From assembly GCA_000341795.1 (NCBI GenBank), contig AODO01000001.1:62001-126000 (forward strand): a DNA stretch of 64,000 bases. The letters run 5' to 3'. How positions within the stretch are numbered: the stretch's first letter is position 1; the number at the start of each line of letters is the position of its first letter. A program made the translations under genes and the position numbers. This DNA comes from Rhodococcus triatomae BKS 15-14 (GTDB taxonomy: Bacteria > Actinomycetota > Actinomycetes > Mycobacteriales > Mycobacteriaceae). Below are positions 57,274-64,000 of this stretch, piece after piece. Below the pieces are notes generated by a model that saw only the letters and a program-made list of their open reading frames with translations, ran no database searches and was not told the origin of the DNA.

Positions 57274-58143
57274 GTGAAATCCTCCGCACTGATCGGTTGG
57301 TACGAGCGTCAGGCCCGGGATCTGCCGTGGCGCCGCGACGGGGTGACGGCCTGGCACGTCCTGATGAGCGAGATCATGCTGCAGCAGACGCCGGTGGCGC
57401 GGGTGGCGCCGATCTGGGAGCAGTGGGTCGAGCGGTGGCCGGTGCCGTCGGCGATGGCCGCGGCGAACCAGGGCGAGGTGCTGCGCGCCTGGGGGAAGCT
57501 GGGCTATCCCCGCCGTGCGCTGCGACTCCACGAGTGCGCCTGCGTCCTCGCGACCGAGCACGGTGACGTGGTACCCGACGACGTGGACGTGTTGCTGTCG
57601 CTGCCCGGCATCGGCGCGTACACCGCCCGGGCGGTTGCCTGTTTCGCATACGGACAGCGGGTTCCCGTGGTGGACACCAACGTTCGACGGGTGATCGCCC
57701 GGGCGGTCCACGGCGCTGCCGAGCCGGGCAACCCGTCGACCACCCGCGATCTCGCCGACGCCGAGGTGCTGCTCCCCCGCGCCCGCCCGCGCGCCGCGGT
57801 GTTCTCCGCGGCGCTGATGGAACTCGGCGCGACGGTCTGCACGGCGCGGAACCCCGACTGCGGCCGGTGTCCGCTGGACGACTGCGCGTGGACCCTGGCG
57901 GGCCGTCCGGCGCACACCGGACCTCCGCGCAAGGTGCAGAAGTTCGCGGGCACCGACCGGCAGGTACGCGGCAAGCTGATGGACGTGCTGCGCGGCAGCC
58001 ACGGCCCGGTGGAACGCACACTCCTGGACCAGGTCTGGCTCACCGACACGGCCCAGCGCGACCGAGCGCTCGACTCGTTGCTCGTCGACGGGCTGGTCGA
58101 GCAGACCGACGACGGACTGTTCGCCCTCGCCGGGGAGGGGTAG
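57274..58143 (+). CDS. mutY: adenine DNA glycosylase
   Basis: MutY removes adenine paired with 8-oxoguanine. The 289-residue protein has MSEIMLQQTPV with the catalytic Glu near residue 33, the helix-hairpin-helix LPGIGAYTARAV with catalytic Asp in VVDTNVRRV near 130, and a 4Fe-4S cluster with Cys189, 196, 199 and 204. The last spacing is four residues rather than the five seen in E. coli. GTG start. The C-terminal MutT-like domain is short. It lies divergent to the carbonic anhydrase gene. Confidence 0.93.
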   Translation: MKSSALIGWYERQARDLPWRRDGVTAWHVLMSEIMLQQTPVARVAPIWEQWVERWPVPSAMAAANQGEVLRAWGKLGYPRRALRLHECACVLATEHGDVVPDDVDVLLSLPGIGAYTARAVACFAYGQRVPVVDTNVRRVIARAVHGAAEPGNPSTTRDLADAEVLLPRARPRAAVFSAALMELGATVCTARNPDCGRCPLDDCAWTLAGRPAHTGPPRKVQKFAGTDRQVRGKLMDVLRGSHGPVERTLLDQVWLTDTAQRDRALDSLLVDGLVEQTDDGLFALAGEG

Positions 58144-58148
58144 GGCGG

Positions 58149-58895
58149 TCAGCCCACCGCGGCGAGGAACGACTCGACGGCGGCTCGGTACTCGTCGGGA
58201 CGGTCGTCGTGCACCAGGTGCCCGGCTCCGGCCACGCACTCGTAGCGGGTCGCCGATTCCCTTGGTGTACCGGCCATCTCTCGCATCTGCCCGGGAGGGG
58301 TGATGGTGAACTCGCCTTCGAGCAGCAGCGCGGGGGCCTGCACCGCCCGCCACTGCGACCAGAAGTCGCGGGTCCCCCACTCCTCGGAGATGTCCCGCCA
58401 CACGGGCACCTCGCCGTGCAGGTGGTAGCCGTCCTCGCGCAGCTCGAACGAGTCCACGAAGTACTGCCCGGCGACGGGCCCGAAGTAGTCGAGCATCGCG
58501 CCGGCGTCCGCGAACGGCACCGGCCACGCACCGATCATCGCCGCCCAGCCCGCCGCGGTCCGGCCGCGGAAGTCGGGAGCCATGTCCTCGACGACGAGAG
58601 CACGGACCCGATCCGGATGCGCTGCGGCGAAACACCATCCGTGCAGGCCGCCCATGGAGTGCCCGATGACCGCCATCGGCTCCTCGATCGGCGCGAGCGC
58701 GCGGGTGAGATCGGCGACGAACGCCTCGGTGGTCAGTTGTTCCGGCGCGGGCCTGCCGTGGCCGGCGGCGTCGAAGGTGTAGACGTGCCCGTGTTCGCGC
58801 AGCCACGGCACGTGCCGCTGCCAGGTGCGGGCACTGCCCATCAGCCCGTGGAGCAGCAGGATCGGCCGACCGGTTCCACCCTCGTCATGCAACAC
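58149..58895 (-). CDS. alpha/beta-hydrolase
   Basis: A 248-residue hydrolase. The oxyanion region LLLHGLMGSARTW is near residue 13, the nucleophile elbow is GHSMGGLHG near 78, an Asp/Glu follows in LLEGEFT, and the catalytic His is in GAGHLVHDD near 226. TAACCT lies seven bases upstream of the GTG. From memory it occupies the place of Rv3591c. The substrate is unknown; no lid domain typical of steroid hydrolases is seen. Confidence 0.85.
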   Translation of the reverse strand: MLHDEGGTGRPILLLHGLMGSARTWQRHVPWLREHGHVYTFDAAGHGRPAPEQLTTEAFVADLTRALAPIEEPMAVIGHSMGGLHGWCFAAAHPDRVRALVVEDMAPDFRGRTAAGWAAMIGAWPVPFADAGAMLDYFGPVAGQYFVDSFELREDGYHLHGEVPVWRDISEEWGTRDFWSQWRAVQAPALLLEGEFTITPPGQMREMAGTPRESATRYECVAGAGHLVHDDRPDEYRAAVESFLAAVG

Positions 58896-58996
58896 GGCAC
58901 CGAGGTTATCGGGCCGAGCGACCGGCGACCGCCACTTCGACGGGACGGCCGCGTCCGCGGACGGTTCAACGCTGCATCACGGGCAGGCACCGCGAG

Positions 58997-59002
58997 TACG
59001 CT
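58997..59002 (+). promoter_or_regulatory. -10 element of a leaderless promoter (mhuD)
   Basis: TACGCT lies seven bases before the mhuD ATG, with no Shine-Dalgarno sequence between. Confidence 0.55.
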
Positions 59003-59009
59003 CGCGGCC

Positions 59010-59321
59010 ATGGCAGTCGTGAAGATCAACGCAATCGAGGTGCCCGAGGGCGCCGGTCCCGAACTGGAGAAGCGGTTCGCGTCGCGCGCGGGCACCGTGG
59101 AGAACTCGCCCGGGTTCCTCGGGTTCCAGCTGCTCCGTCCCACCGGCGGCGAGACCCGCTACTTCGTGGTGACCCAGTGGGAGTCGGAGGACGCATTCGC
59201 CGCGTGGCGCGACGGTGACGCCCGCGCCGCCCACGCCGGTGAGGCGAAGAAGCCCGTCGCCAGCGGCGCCTCGCTGCTCGAGTTCGAGGTCGTCCTCGAC
59301 GTGGCGGCCAAGCAGTCCTGA
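59010..59321 (+). CDS. mhuD: haem-degrading monooxygenase (mycobilin-producing)
   Basis: A 103-residue IsdG/MhuD-family enzyme that cleaves haem and frees iron. The key residues occur at the same numbers as in M. tuberculosis MhuD: Asn7 (VVKINAIEVP), Trp66 (AFAAWRDG) and His75 (AAHAG), the haem ligand. It ends in a strong hairpin terminator. In most actinobacteria this locus follows mutY and the hydrolase, as here. Iron control is expected but no Fur/IdeR site was recognised. Confidence 0.93.
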   Translation: MAVVKINAIEVPEGAGPELEKRFASRAGTVENSPGFLGFQLLRPTGGETRYFVVTQWESEDAFAAWRDGDARAAHAGEAKKPVASGASLLEFEVVLDVAAKQS

Positions 59322-59329
59322 ATTCGTTT

Positions 59330-59359
59330 GCGCCGGCCGCTGCACGCAGCGGCCGGCGC
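59330..59359. terminator. bidirectional terminator between mhuD and the XRE regulator gene
   Basis: A perfect 13-bp stem (59330-59342 with 59347-59359) with loop CACG lies between convergent stop codons. Confidence 0.85.
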
Positions 59360-59360
59360 G

Positions 59361-60152
59361 TCACTGCCCGTGGCGTCGCAGCGCCTCCGTGGTGACCGCG
59401 TCGGCGGGGTGAAAGGTTTCGATCGCGAGTTCCGCGACGGTGACGTCGAGGGGCGTTCCGAACACCGTCGTGGTGCTCAGGAACGCGAGCTCGCCGTCGT
59501 CGGTGCGAAGGCGGATCGGCACCACGAGGGCACCTGGCTCGGGCGGCCCGGCCGGGTCGTCGCACGGGTACGCGGCGAGTTCGACCGCGAGGGCGGCGAG
59601 CACGTCGTCGCCGGTCGCCGCGATCTGATGGTCGAGCCGATGCAGCAGGTGCGCACGCCACCGGCCGAGATTCGCAATGCGCGGAGCCATCCCGTCCGGA
59701 TGCAGACTCAGGCGCAGCACGTTGACGGGTGGCTCGAGAAGCCACGGCGCGCAACCCTCCACCAGCAGCGACACGGCGTCGTTTCCGTCGACCATCTGCC
59801 AGTGCCGGTCCACCACGACCGCGGGGGCCGGAAGGTGCGCGTGCAGGATCTGCCCGATCGCCTCCGCCACCGATGCCATCGGGACGTCCCCGAGGGCGTG
59901 CTCCGGATACGCCGGCGCGAATCCACCGGCGAGCAGTAGCGAATTACGTTCGCGCAGTGGGATGTCCAGCTGTTCACTGAGCCGCAGCAGCATCGCCCGG
60001 GTCGGCCTCGACCGTCCCGTCTCCAGGAAGCTGACGTGCCGCGCCGACACCTCGGCGAGCCCGGCGAGTTCGAGCTGACTCATCCGGCGGCGTTCTCGCC
60101 AGTGCCGGAGCAACGTTCCGACGGGCCTGTCCGCCTCCGCGAGCGTGGTCAT
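59361..60152 (-). CDS. XRE-family regulator with MmyB-like ligand domain
   Basis: A 263-residue regulator. The N-terminal HTH is RRRMSQLELAGLAEVSARHVSFLETGRSRPTRAML at residues 21-55. The rest is an MmyB/PAS-like ligand domain with PAPAVVVDRHWQMVDGNDAVSLL and LSLHPDGMAPRIANLGRWR, conserved in this family and thought to bind a fatty acyl ligand. TACGCT lies six bases before the ATG. A palindrome in the divergent region is a likely operator for it and the SnoaL-like gene. Confidence 0.88.
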   Translation of the reverse strand: MTTLAEADRPVGTLLRHWRERRRMSQLELAGLAEVSARHVSFLETGRSRPTRAMLLRLSEQLDIPLRERNSLLLAGGFAPAYPEHALGDVPMASVAEAIGQILHAHLPAPAVVVDRHWQMVDGNDAVSLLVEGCAPWLLEPPVNVLRLSLHPDGMAPRIANLGRWRAHLLHRLDHQIAATGDDVLAALAVELAAYPCDDPAGPPEPGALVVPIRLRTDDGELAFLSTTTVFGTPLDVTVAELAIETFHPADAVTTEALRRHGQ

Positions 60153-60187
60153 GCACCGAGCGTAGGTCGCGGCACGGAAGCGCAACC

Positions 60188-60204
60188 ATTACCTCGCAGG
60201 TAAT
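60188..60204. promoter_or_regulatory. ATTACCT-CGC-AGGTAAT palindrome, likely operator
   Basis: A perfect 7-3-7 palindrome lies in the divergent region between the MmyB-like regulator and SnoaL-like genes, 36 bases from the regulator's start. The site is the natural binding target of the adjacent regulator. Confidence 0.75.
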
Positions 60205-60280
60205 CGACGGCGAGCAGCGTGCGCCGCAGAGTTGTCGTCGACCGGCCACCCCGGGTCGGCACGGAGAATCGGGAGACGAC

Positions 60281-60643
60281 ATGAGCGACTTCGACACCCT
60301 GGCCACCAGGTACATCGCGGTGTGGAACGAAACCGACGCCACCGTCAGGCGCGCTGCGATCGAAGAACTCTGGGCGCCCGACGGGCGATACGTGGATCCG
60401 GCGGTGGCGGCACACGGCCACGACGACATCGACGCCACGATCGGCGCGGTTCAGGCCCAGTTCCCGGGCATGCGATTCCGGCTGCGCGGTCCCGTCGACG
60501 GCCATCACGAGCAGGCCCGGTTCGGGTGGCAGCTCGGGCCGACGGGCGCCGAGGACCTCGTCGAGGGATTCGACGTCGTCGAGCGCGACGCCGACGGCCG
60601 GCTCGTCCACGTGCTCGGATTCCTCGACAAAGTTCCGTCGTGA
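60281..60643 (+). CDS. SnoaL/NTF2-fold small protein
   Basis: A 120-residue NTF2-like protein with IAVWNETDATVRRAAIEELWAPDGRYVDP at the N-terminus and a conical alpha+beta barrel following. It has no clear catalytic signature; family members include isomerases and polyketide cyclases. GGGAG precedes the ATG. The divergent MmyB-like regulator probably controls it. Confidence 0.8.
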   Translation: MSDFDTLATRYIAVWNETDATVRRAAIEELWAPDGRYVDPAVAAHGHDDIDATIGAVQAQFPGMRFRLRGPVDGHHEQARFGWQLGPTGAEDLVEGFDVVERDADGRLVHVLGFLDKVPS

Positions 60644-60647
60644 GCGG

Positions 60648-60684
60648 CGGCCGGCGGCGGCCCGACACGGGTGGCCGCCGGCCG
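60648..60684. terminator. terminator after the SnoaL-like gene
   Basis: An 11-bp GC stem (60648-60658 with 60674-60684) with a 15-base loop follows the stop by four bases. Confidence 0.7.
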
Positions 60685-60694
60685 AATGTCCCAA

Positions 60695-60723
60695 TTGACA
60701 GCACGATCGGTGCGTGCGACAGT
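60695..60723 (+). promoter_or_regulatory. sigma-70-type promoter of the riboswitch-cbtBA transcript
   Basis: TTGACA at 60695-60700 is a perfect -35, and GACAGT at 60718-60723 follows after 17 bases as a moderate -10. The start site would lie near 60730, just before the riboswitch. Confidence 0.6.
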
Positions 60724-60730
60724 GCGCGAG

Positions 60731-60833
60731 TACATAGCGACGGCGACGGGAATCCGGTGTGAATCCGGAGCGGTCGCGCCACTGTGATCGGGGCAAGCAC
60801 CCGACAGCCAGACCCTGCCGTCGTCGCACGGGC
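60731..60833 (+). promoter_or_regulatory. cobalamin (B12) riboswitch
   Basis: The conserved core GGGAATCCGGTGTGAATCCG lies at 60758-60777, followed by CGGTCGCGCCACTGTGA and the GCCAGACC element near 60808. The outer helix is visible as CGACGGC pairing with GCCGTCG. Binding of adenosylcobalamin normally hides the ribosome site or forms a terminator. The downstream genes encode a cobalt transporter, matching the expected target. The exact ends are approximate. Confidence 0.9.
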
Positions 60834-60866
60834 TTTTACGGGACGCGTTTATCCCAGGAGGAACCA

Positions 60867-61061
60867 ATGGCTGTCGTTTCCACACCCACCAGGTCGACCG
60901 AGTCGGCCGGTATCGCACTGATGATCGCGGGCGTCGTACTGCTCGCGATGCTCACCCTCTACCTGGTCGGATTCGACCAGGGCGCGGTGTCGCGTACCGG
61001 CATGTACATGCATGAGCTCATGCACGACGGTCGTCACCTGCTGGGGCTTCCGTGCCACTGA
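60867..61061 (+). CDS. cbtB: cobalt transporter subunit CbtB
   Basis: A 64-residue protein with one transmembrane helix (ALMIAGVVLLAMLTLYLVGF) and the C-terminal His motif MYMHELMHDGRHLLGLPCH, which is the CbtB cobalt-binding tail. AGGAGG lies five bases upstream of the ATG. It overlaps cbtA by ten bases. Confidence 0.9.
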   Translation: MAVVSTPTRSTESAGIALMIAGVVLLAMLTLYLVGFDQGAVSRTGMYMHELMHDGRHLLGLPCH

Positions 61062-61864
61062 CCGACAACTTCCTGAAACTCCTCGTCCGCGGCCTGCTGG
61101 CCGGCCTCGTCGCCGGTCTGGTCGCCGGTGCCGTCGCATTCGTGATCGGTGAACCGCACGTCGACGCCGCCATCGCGATCGAGGAGGCGGCGTCCGCCCC
61201 CGAGGAGCCGGTCGCCGACCATTCCCACGACACCCCAGCGGCCCACGAACACGACGCCGCGGACACCGGTCACTCGCACGGCGACGACGCTCTGGTCAGC
61301 CGTGACGGCCAGAAGGCGGGCCTGTTCCTCGCGACAACACTCGCCGGCATGGCGTTCGGCGCGATCTTCGCCGCGGTCGCGCACTACGCGCGGCGGGTGT
61401 CCGCCCTCTCCGGCCCGGTGCTGGCGCTGGCCCTCGCAGGCATGGGCTGGCTCGCGATCGAGGCGGTGCCGTTCTTCAAGTACCCGGCCAACCCGCCCGC
61501 GGTGGGTGACCCGGAGACGATCAACGAGCGCACCTGGCTGTGGCTCGCCGCGGTCGCGCTCGGTGTCGTCGCGGTCGCCGTCGCCGCCTACGTCGCCCGC
61601 GTGGTCGCGTCGAACGACTTCCTGTCGATCCGAGTCGCGGCGCCGGTCGCGGCGTTCCTGGCGATCGTCGTGATCGGCTACGTGGTGCTGCCCGGCGTCA
61701 ACGAGGTCGGCGACGACTTCCCCGCGACCCTGCTGTGGGAGTTCCGGATCTCGTCGCTGGCGATTCAGGCGACACTCTGGCTGGTGCTCGGCCTCGCGTT
61801 CGCGTTCCTCACCGAGCGCGCCGCGGCGCAGGACCGGCGACCGGAGCCGGTCGGCCGGCACTGA
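61052..61864 (+). CDS. cbtA: cobalt transporter subunit CbtA
   Basis: A 270-residue membrane protein with five to six transmembrane segments. A His-rich loop (HSHDTPAAHEHDAADTGHSHG, residues 57-77) between the first two helices fits metal capture. The segments KAGLFLATTLAGMAFGAIFA and GVNEVGDDFPATLLWEFRISS are typical of the family. GTG start within the end of cbtB. Controlled by the upstream cobalamin riboswitch. Confidence 0.9.
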   Translation: MPLTDNFLKLLVRGLLAGLVAGLVAGAVAFVIGEPHVDAAIAIEEAASAPEEPVADHSHDTPAAHEHDAADTGHSHGDDALVSRDGQKAGLFLATTLAGMAFGAIFAAVAHYARRVSALSGPVLALALAGMGWLAIEAVPFFKYPANPPAVGDPETINERTWLWLAAVALGVVAVAVAAYVARVVASNDFLSIRVAAPVAAFLAIVVIGYVVLPGVNEVGDDFPATLLWEFRISSLAIQATLWLVLGLAFAFLTERAAAQDRRPEPVGRH

Positions 61865-61884
61865 CCAGCTCCGCACCGACAGCG

Positions 61885-61924
61885 CGAAGGGGATTCGATC
61901 GCGAACGCGACCGGATCCCCTTCG
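61885..61924. terminator. terminator between cbtA and the DsbA-like gene
   Basis: CGAAGGGGAT (61885-61894) pairs with ATCCCCTTCG (61915-61924) around a 20-base loop that has a small inner palindrome. It lies between convergent genes. Confidence 0.7.
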
Positions 61925-61940
61925 TGGTGCTCGTGCGGGT

Positions 61941-62666
61941 TCAGACAGAGCAGGCGTCGCCCTCGCAGGCCCCTGCATCGTCCGATCCGGCGACCGCGCC
62001 GCTGTCCTCCCACGCCTTCTCGAGCAGCTGGGTGAACACCTCGACCGGCTGCGCACCGGAGACGGCGATCGCGCGGTTCGCAACGAAGAACGGGACACCG
62101 GTGACCCCGAGTGCGCGAGCCTCCGCGAGGTCCTCGCGGACCCGGTCGGCGTGGGCGTCCGAGGCGAGGACGGCCGCGGCGGCATCACGGTCGAAGCCGG
62201 CGGACGCGGCGATCTCGACCAGTTCGGCATGGTCGTCGACGACCCGGCCCTCTTCGAAGTGGGCCCGGAACAGAGCGGCCAGCATCTCGGGGCCGCGGTC
62301 ACCGGCGAAGTGCACGAGCCGGTGCGCGTCGAAGGTGTTGGCTGCGATGACGGTGTCGAAGTCGAGGGTCAGCCCGTCGGCCGCGGCGGTCGCGGCGACG
62401 TGCGCGAACATCTGCCGTACCTGGTCGGCGGGCATCCCCTTCATCTCCACCAGTGCGTCCACCTCGGGCTTGCGCAGGCCCGCCGGTGTGTCCGGGGACA
62501 GCTGGTAGGAGCGCCACACGACCTCGACGCGGTCGCGATGCGGGAACCGCTCGAGTGCGGTGTCGAAGCGGCGCTTACCGATGTGGCACCACGGGCAGGC
62601 GATGTCGGACCACACCTCCATGACGAGCGCGGCGGTGGCGGACTTCTCGGGAGATTCGATGCTCAC
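61941..62666 (-). CDS. DsbA-family (FrnE-like) oxidoreductase
   Basis: A 241-residue thioredoxin-fold protein with the redox motif DIACPWCHIGKRRF near residue 21, helical insertion, and a cis-Pro segment GVTGVPFFV near 198. No signal peptide is seen, so it acts in the cytosol. The C-terminus has two extra cysteines (ACEGDACSV). GTG overlaps the stop of the upstream carboxyltransferase gene. Its substrate is unknown. Confidence 0.88.
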   Translation of the reverse strand: MSIESPEKSATAALVMEVWSDIACPWCHIGKRRFDTALERFPHRDRVEVVWRSYQLSPDTPAGLRKPEVDALVEMKGMPADQVRQMFAHVAATAAADGLTLDFDTVIAANTFDAHRLVHFAGDRGPEMLAALFRAHFEEGRVVDDHAELVEIAASAGFDRDAAAAVLASDAHADRVREDLAEARALGVTGVPFFVANRAIAVSGAQPVEVFTQLLEKAWEDSGAVAGSDDAGACEGDACSV

Positions 62667-64000
62667 GAATGGTTGAAACGTCCACCACCGCCGGATTGTT
62701 CCTGTCCGGGTCGGCGCCGGCCGGACATCGCCCGCCCCAACTGCCGGATCCAGGCCCTCGACCGCGCCGGGTCGATCACGTCGTCGACCTCGAACGTCGT
62801 CCCGGCGTGCAGCGCCTTGCCGTGCTCGTAGGCCGTCGACAGCAAGGTCGCGAACAGGGCGTCCCGCTCGGCCGGGTCGTCGATCGCGTCGAGTTCCTTC
62901 CGGAACCCCAGCCGCACCGCGCCCTCGAGCCCCATCGGCCCGATCTCCCCCGTCGGCCACGCCACCGTGAACTCGGGCGCGTGGAAGGAGCCGCCCGCCA
63001 TCGCCATCGCGCCCAGGCCGTAGCCCTTGCGCAGGATGATCGTGCCGAACGGCACGGTGAGCCGGGCGCCCGCGACGAACAGCCTGCTGAACCGGCGCAC
63101 CGTCGCCTCCTGCTCCGAGTCCGGCCCGACCATGAATCCGGGTGTGTCGCAGAGGGTGAGCACCGGAATCCGGTGGGCCTCGCACAGCGTCAGGAACTCG
63201 GCGCCCTTGTCGGCCGCCTCGGCGTCGATCGCGCCGCCGAGATGCCGGCTGGAGTTGGCGAGCACCCCGTAGGCGACACCCTCGACCCGGATCAGCGCCG
63301 TCACGAGTCCGATCCCGTGGTCGGGCTGCAGCTCGAGCACCGAATCGACGTCGGCGATCGCCGTGACCGCCTCGCGGACGTCGTACGAGCGCAGCCGGTT
63401 CTCGGGGACGACGTGTCGTGCCGACCGCTCGTCGGGTGCCGTCCAATCCGTCGTGGCTCCCTGGAAGTACGACAGGTAACGCTTGGCGAGATCGACGGCG
63501 TGGCTCTCGTCGCGGGCGCGCAGGTGCACCACACCGTTGCGGGCCTGGACGTCGATCGGACCGATGTCCTCGGGCCGGAACACCCCCAGCCCGCCGCCCT
63601 CGACCATCGCCGGACCGCCCATTCCGATGTTCGCGTCGGGCGTGGCGATCAGGACGTCGCAGGCGCCGGCGAGGGCGGCGTTGCCCGCGAAGCATCGCCC
63701 CGACACGACGGCGACCGTCGGGACCACCCCGCGCAGCCCGGCCATCGCACGGAAGGTCCCCAGTTCCAGCCCTGCGGCACCGTTGGCGTCGGTGTCCCCG
63801 GGTCGCCCACCACCGCCTTCCGCGAACAGCACGAACGGAATGCGTTTGCGTGCAGCAAGTTCCAGCATCCGGTCGGTCTTGGTGTGGTTGCGCATGCCCT
63901 GCGTTCCCGCGAGGACCGTGTAGTCGTAGGACACGACGACGGCCTCCGCCGCGGCCGCACCGAACGTGTCGGCGCCGATCGTCGCCACTCCACCGATCAG
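62663..64000 (-). CDS. acyl-CoA carboxylase carboxyltransferase (partial)
   Basis: A carboxyltransferase-domain protein whose N-terminus lies beyond the right edge; at least 445 residues are present. Crotonase-like segments are VSGRCFAGNAALAGACDVLIATPDANIGMGGPAM and, in the second half, GVLANSSRHLGGAIDAEAADKGAEFL and LCDTPGFMVGPDSEQ, where biotin-linked carboxyl is transferred. It is probably part of an acyl-CoA or propionyl-like carboxylase; the biotin carboxylase partner would lie to the right. It overlaps the DsbA-like gene by four bases. Confidence 0.85.
   Translation of the reverse strand: MIGGVATIGADTFGAAAAEAVVVSYDYTVLAGTQGMRNHTKTDRMLELAARKRIPFVLFAEGGGGRPGDTDANGAAGLELGTFRAMAGLRGVVPTVAVVSGRCFAGNAALAGACDVLIATPDANIGMGGPAMVEGGGLGVFRPEDIGPIDVQARNGVVHLRARDESHAVDLAKRYLSYFQGATTDWTAPDERSARHVVPENRLRSYDVREAVTAIADVDSVLELQPDHGIGLVTALIRVEGVAYGVLANSSRHLGGAIDAEAADKGAEFLTLCEAHRIPVLTLCDTPGFMVGPDSEQEATVRRFSRLFVAGARLTVPFGTIILRKGYGLGAMAMAGGSFHAPEFTVAWPTGEIGPMGLEGAVRLGFRKELDAIDDPAERDALFATLLSTAYEHGKALHAGTTFEVDDVIDPARSRAWIRQLGRAMSGRRRPGQEQSGGGGRFNHS

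Overview
The window is GC-rich, almost fully coding and rich in GTG starts. It looks like a chromosomal segment of a Mycobacteriales actinomycete, most likely Rhodococcus or a close Nocardiaceae relative. The evidence is a complete set of actinobacterial steroid-catabolism signature genes, five sites matching the KstR operator, and gene order from kstR onward that recalls the M. tuberculosis Rv3573c-Rv3592 neighbourhood. No tRNA, rRNA, CRISPR array, transposase or integrase was seen, and no gene-free stretch exceeds about 300 bases.

1-2.35 kb: a possible leftward partial gene at the edge, then a secreted neutral ceramidase. 2.37-16.4 kb: cholesterol/steroid ring degradation. It holds an SDR, kshB, the hsaA-hsaD-hsaC-hsaB operon, kshA with a small Cys-rich partner, an operon of a KstD-like flavoprotein with hsaG and hsaF (the usual hsaE is absent), and kstD-chsH3. 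KshA/KshB and KstD open ring B, HsaA/B hydroxylate and HsaC cleaves ring A, HsaD hydrolyses the product, and HsaF/HsaG finish the C5 fragment. 16.6-20.4 kb: a Tat-exported type II cholesterol oxidase, a mycofactocin-type SDR and a BASS-family transporter. 20.4-23.5 kb: an AraC regulator, a VOC protein and a two-gene ABC exporter. 23.6-31.4 kb: a six-gene operon for side-chain removal (chsE3, chsE1, chsE2, chsH2, chsH1, ltp2), divergent from its repressor gene kstR.

31.4-38.1 kb: a trehalose-6-phosphate phosphatase/GH15 fusion, a LacI regulator and a znuACB-type zinc importer. 38.1-46.7 kb: 5-oxoprolinase genes pxpA and pxpB are separated from pxpC by about 6.3 kb. The intervening DNA carries a ZIP transporter, an uncharacterised four-gene operon (GT2 glycosyltransferase, acyl-CoA-dehydrogenase-like protein, PIG-L deacetylase, methyltransferase) and a large catalase. 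This operon is the best candidate here for an undescribed pathway. 46.7-59.3 kb: housekeeping genes in the conserved mycobacterial order: rlmB, cysS, ispF, ispD, carD, an LpqE-like lipoprotein, radA, disA, a membrane protein, a beta-carbonic anhydrase, mutY, an alpha/beta hydrolase and mhuD, with a gamma-carbonic anhydrase and a thioesterase interspersed. 59.3-64 kb: an MmyB-like regulator divergent from a SnoaL-like protein, a cobalamin riboswitch with cbtB-cbtA, a DsbA-family protein and a carboxyltransferase cut by the window edge.

Many genes have a TANNNT hexamer 6-8 bases before the start codon and no clear Shine-Dalgarno sequence, as expected of leaderless mRNAs. Related long palindromes recur at three gene boundaries.
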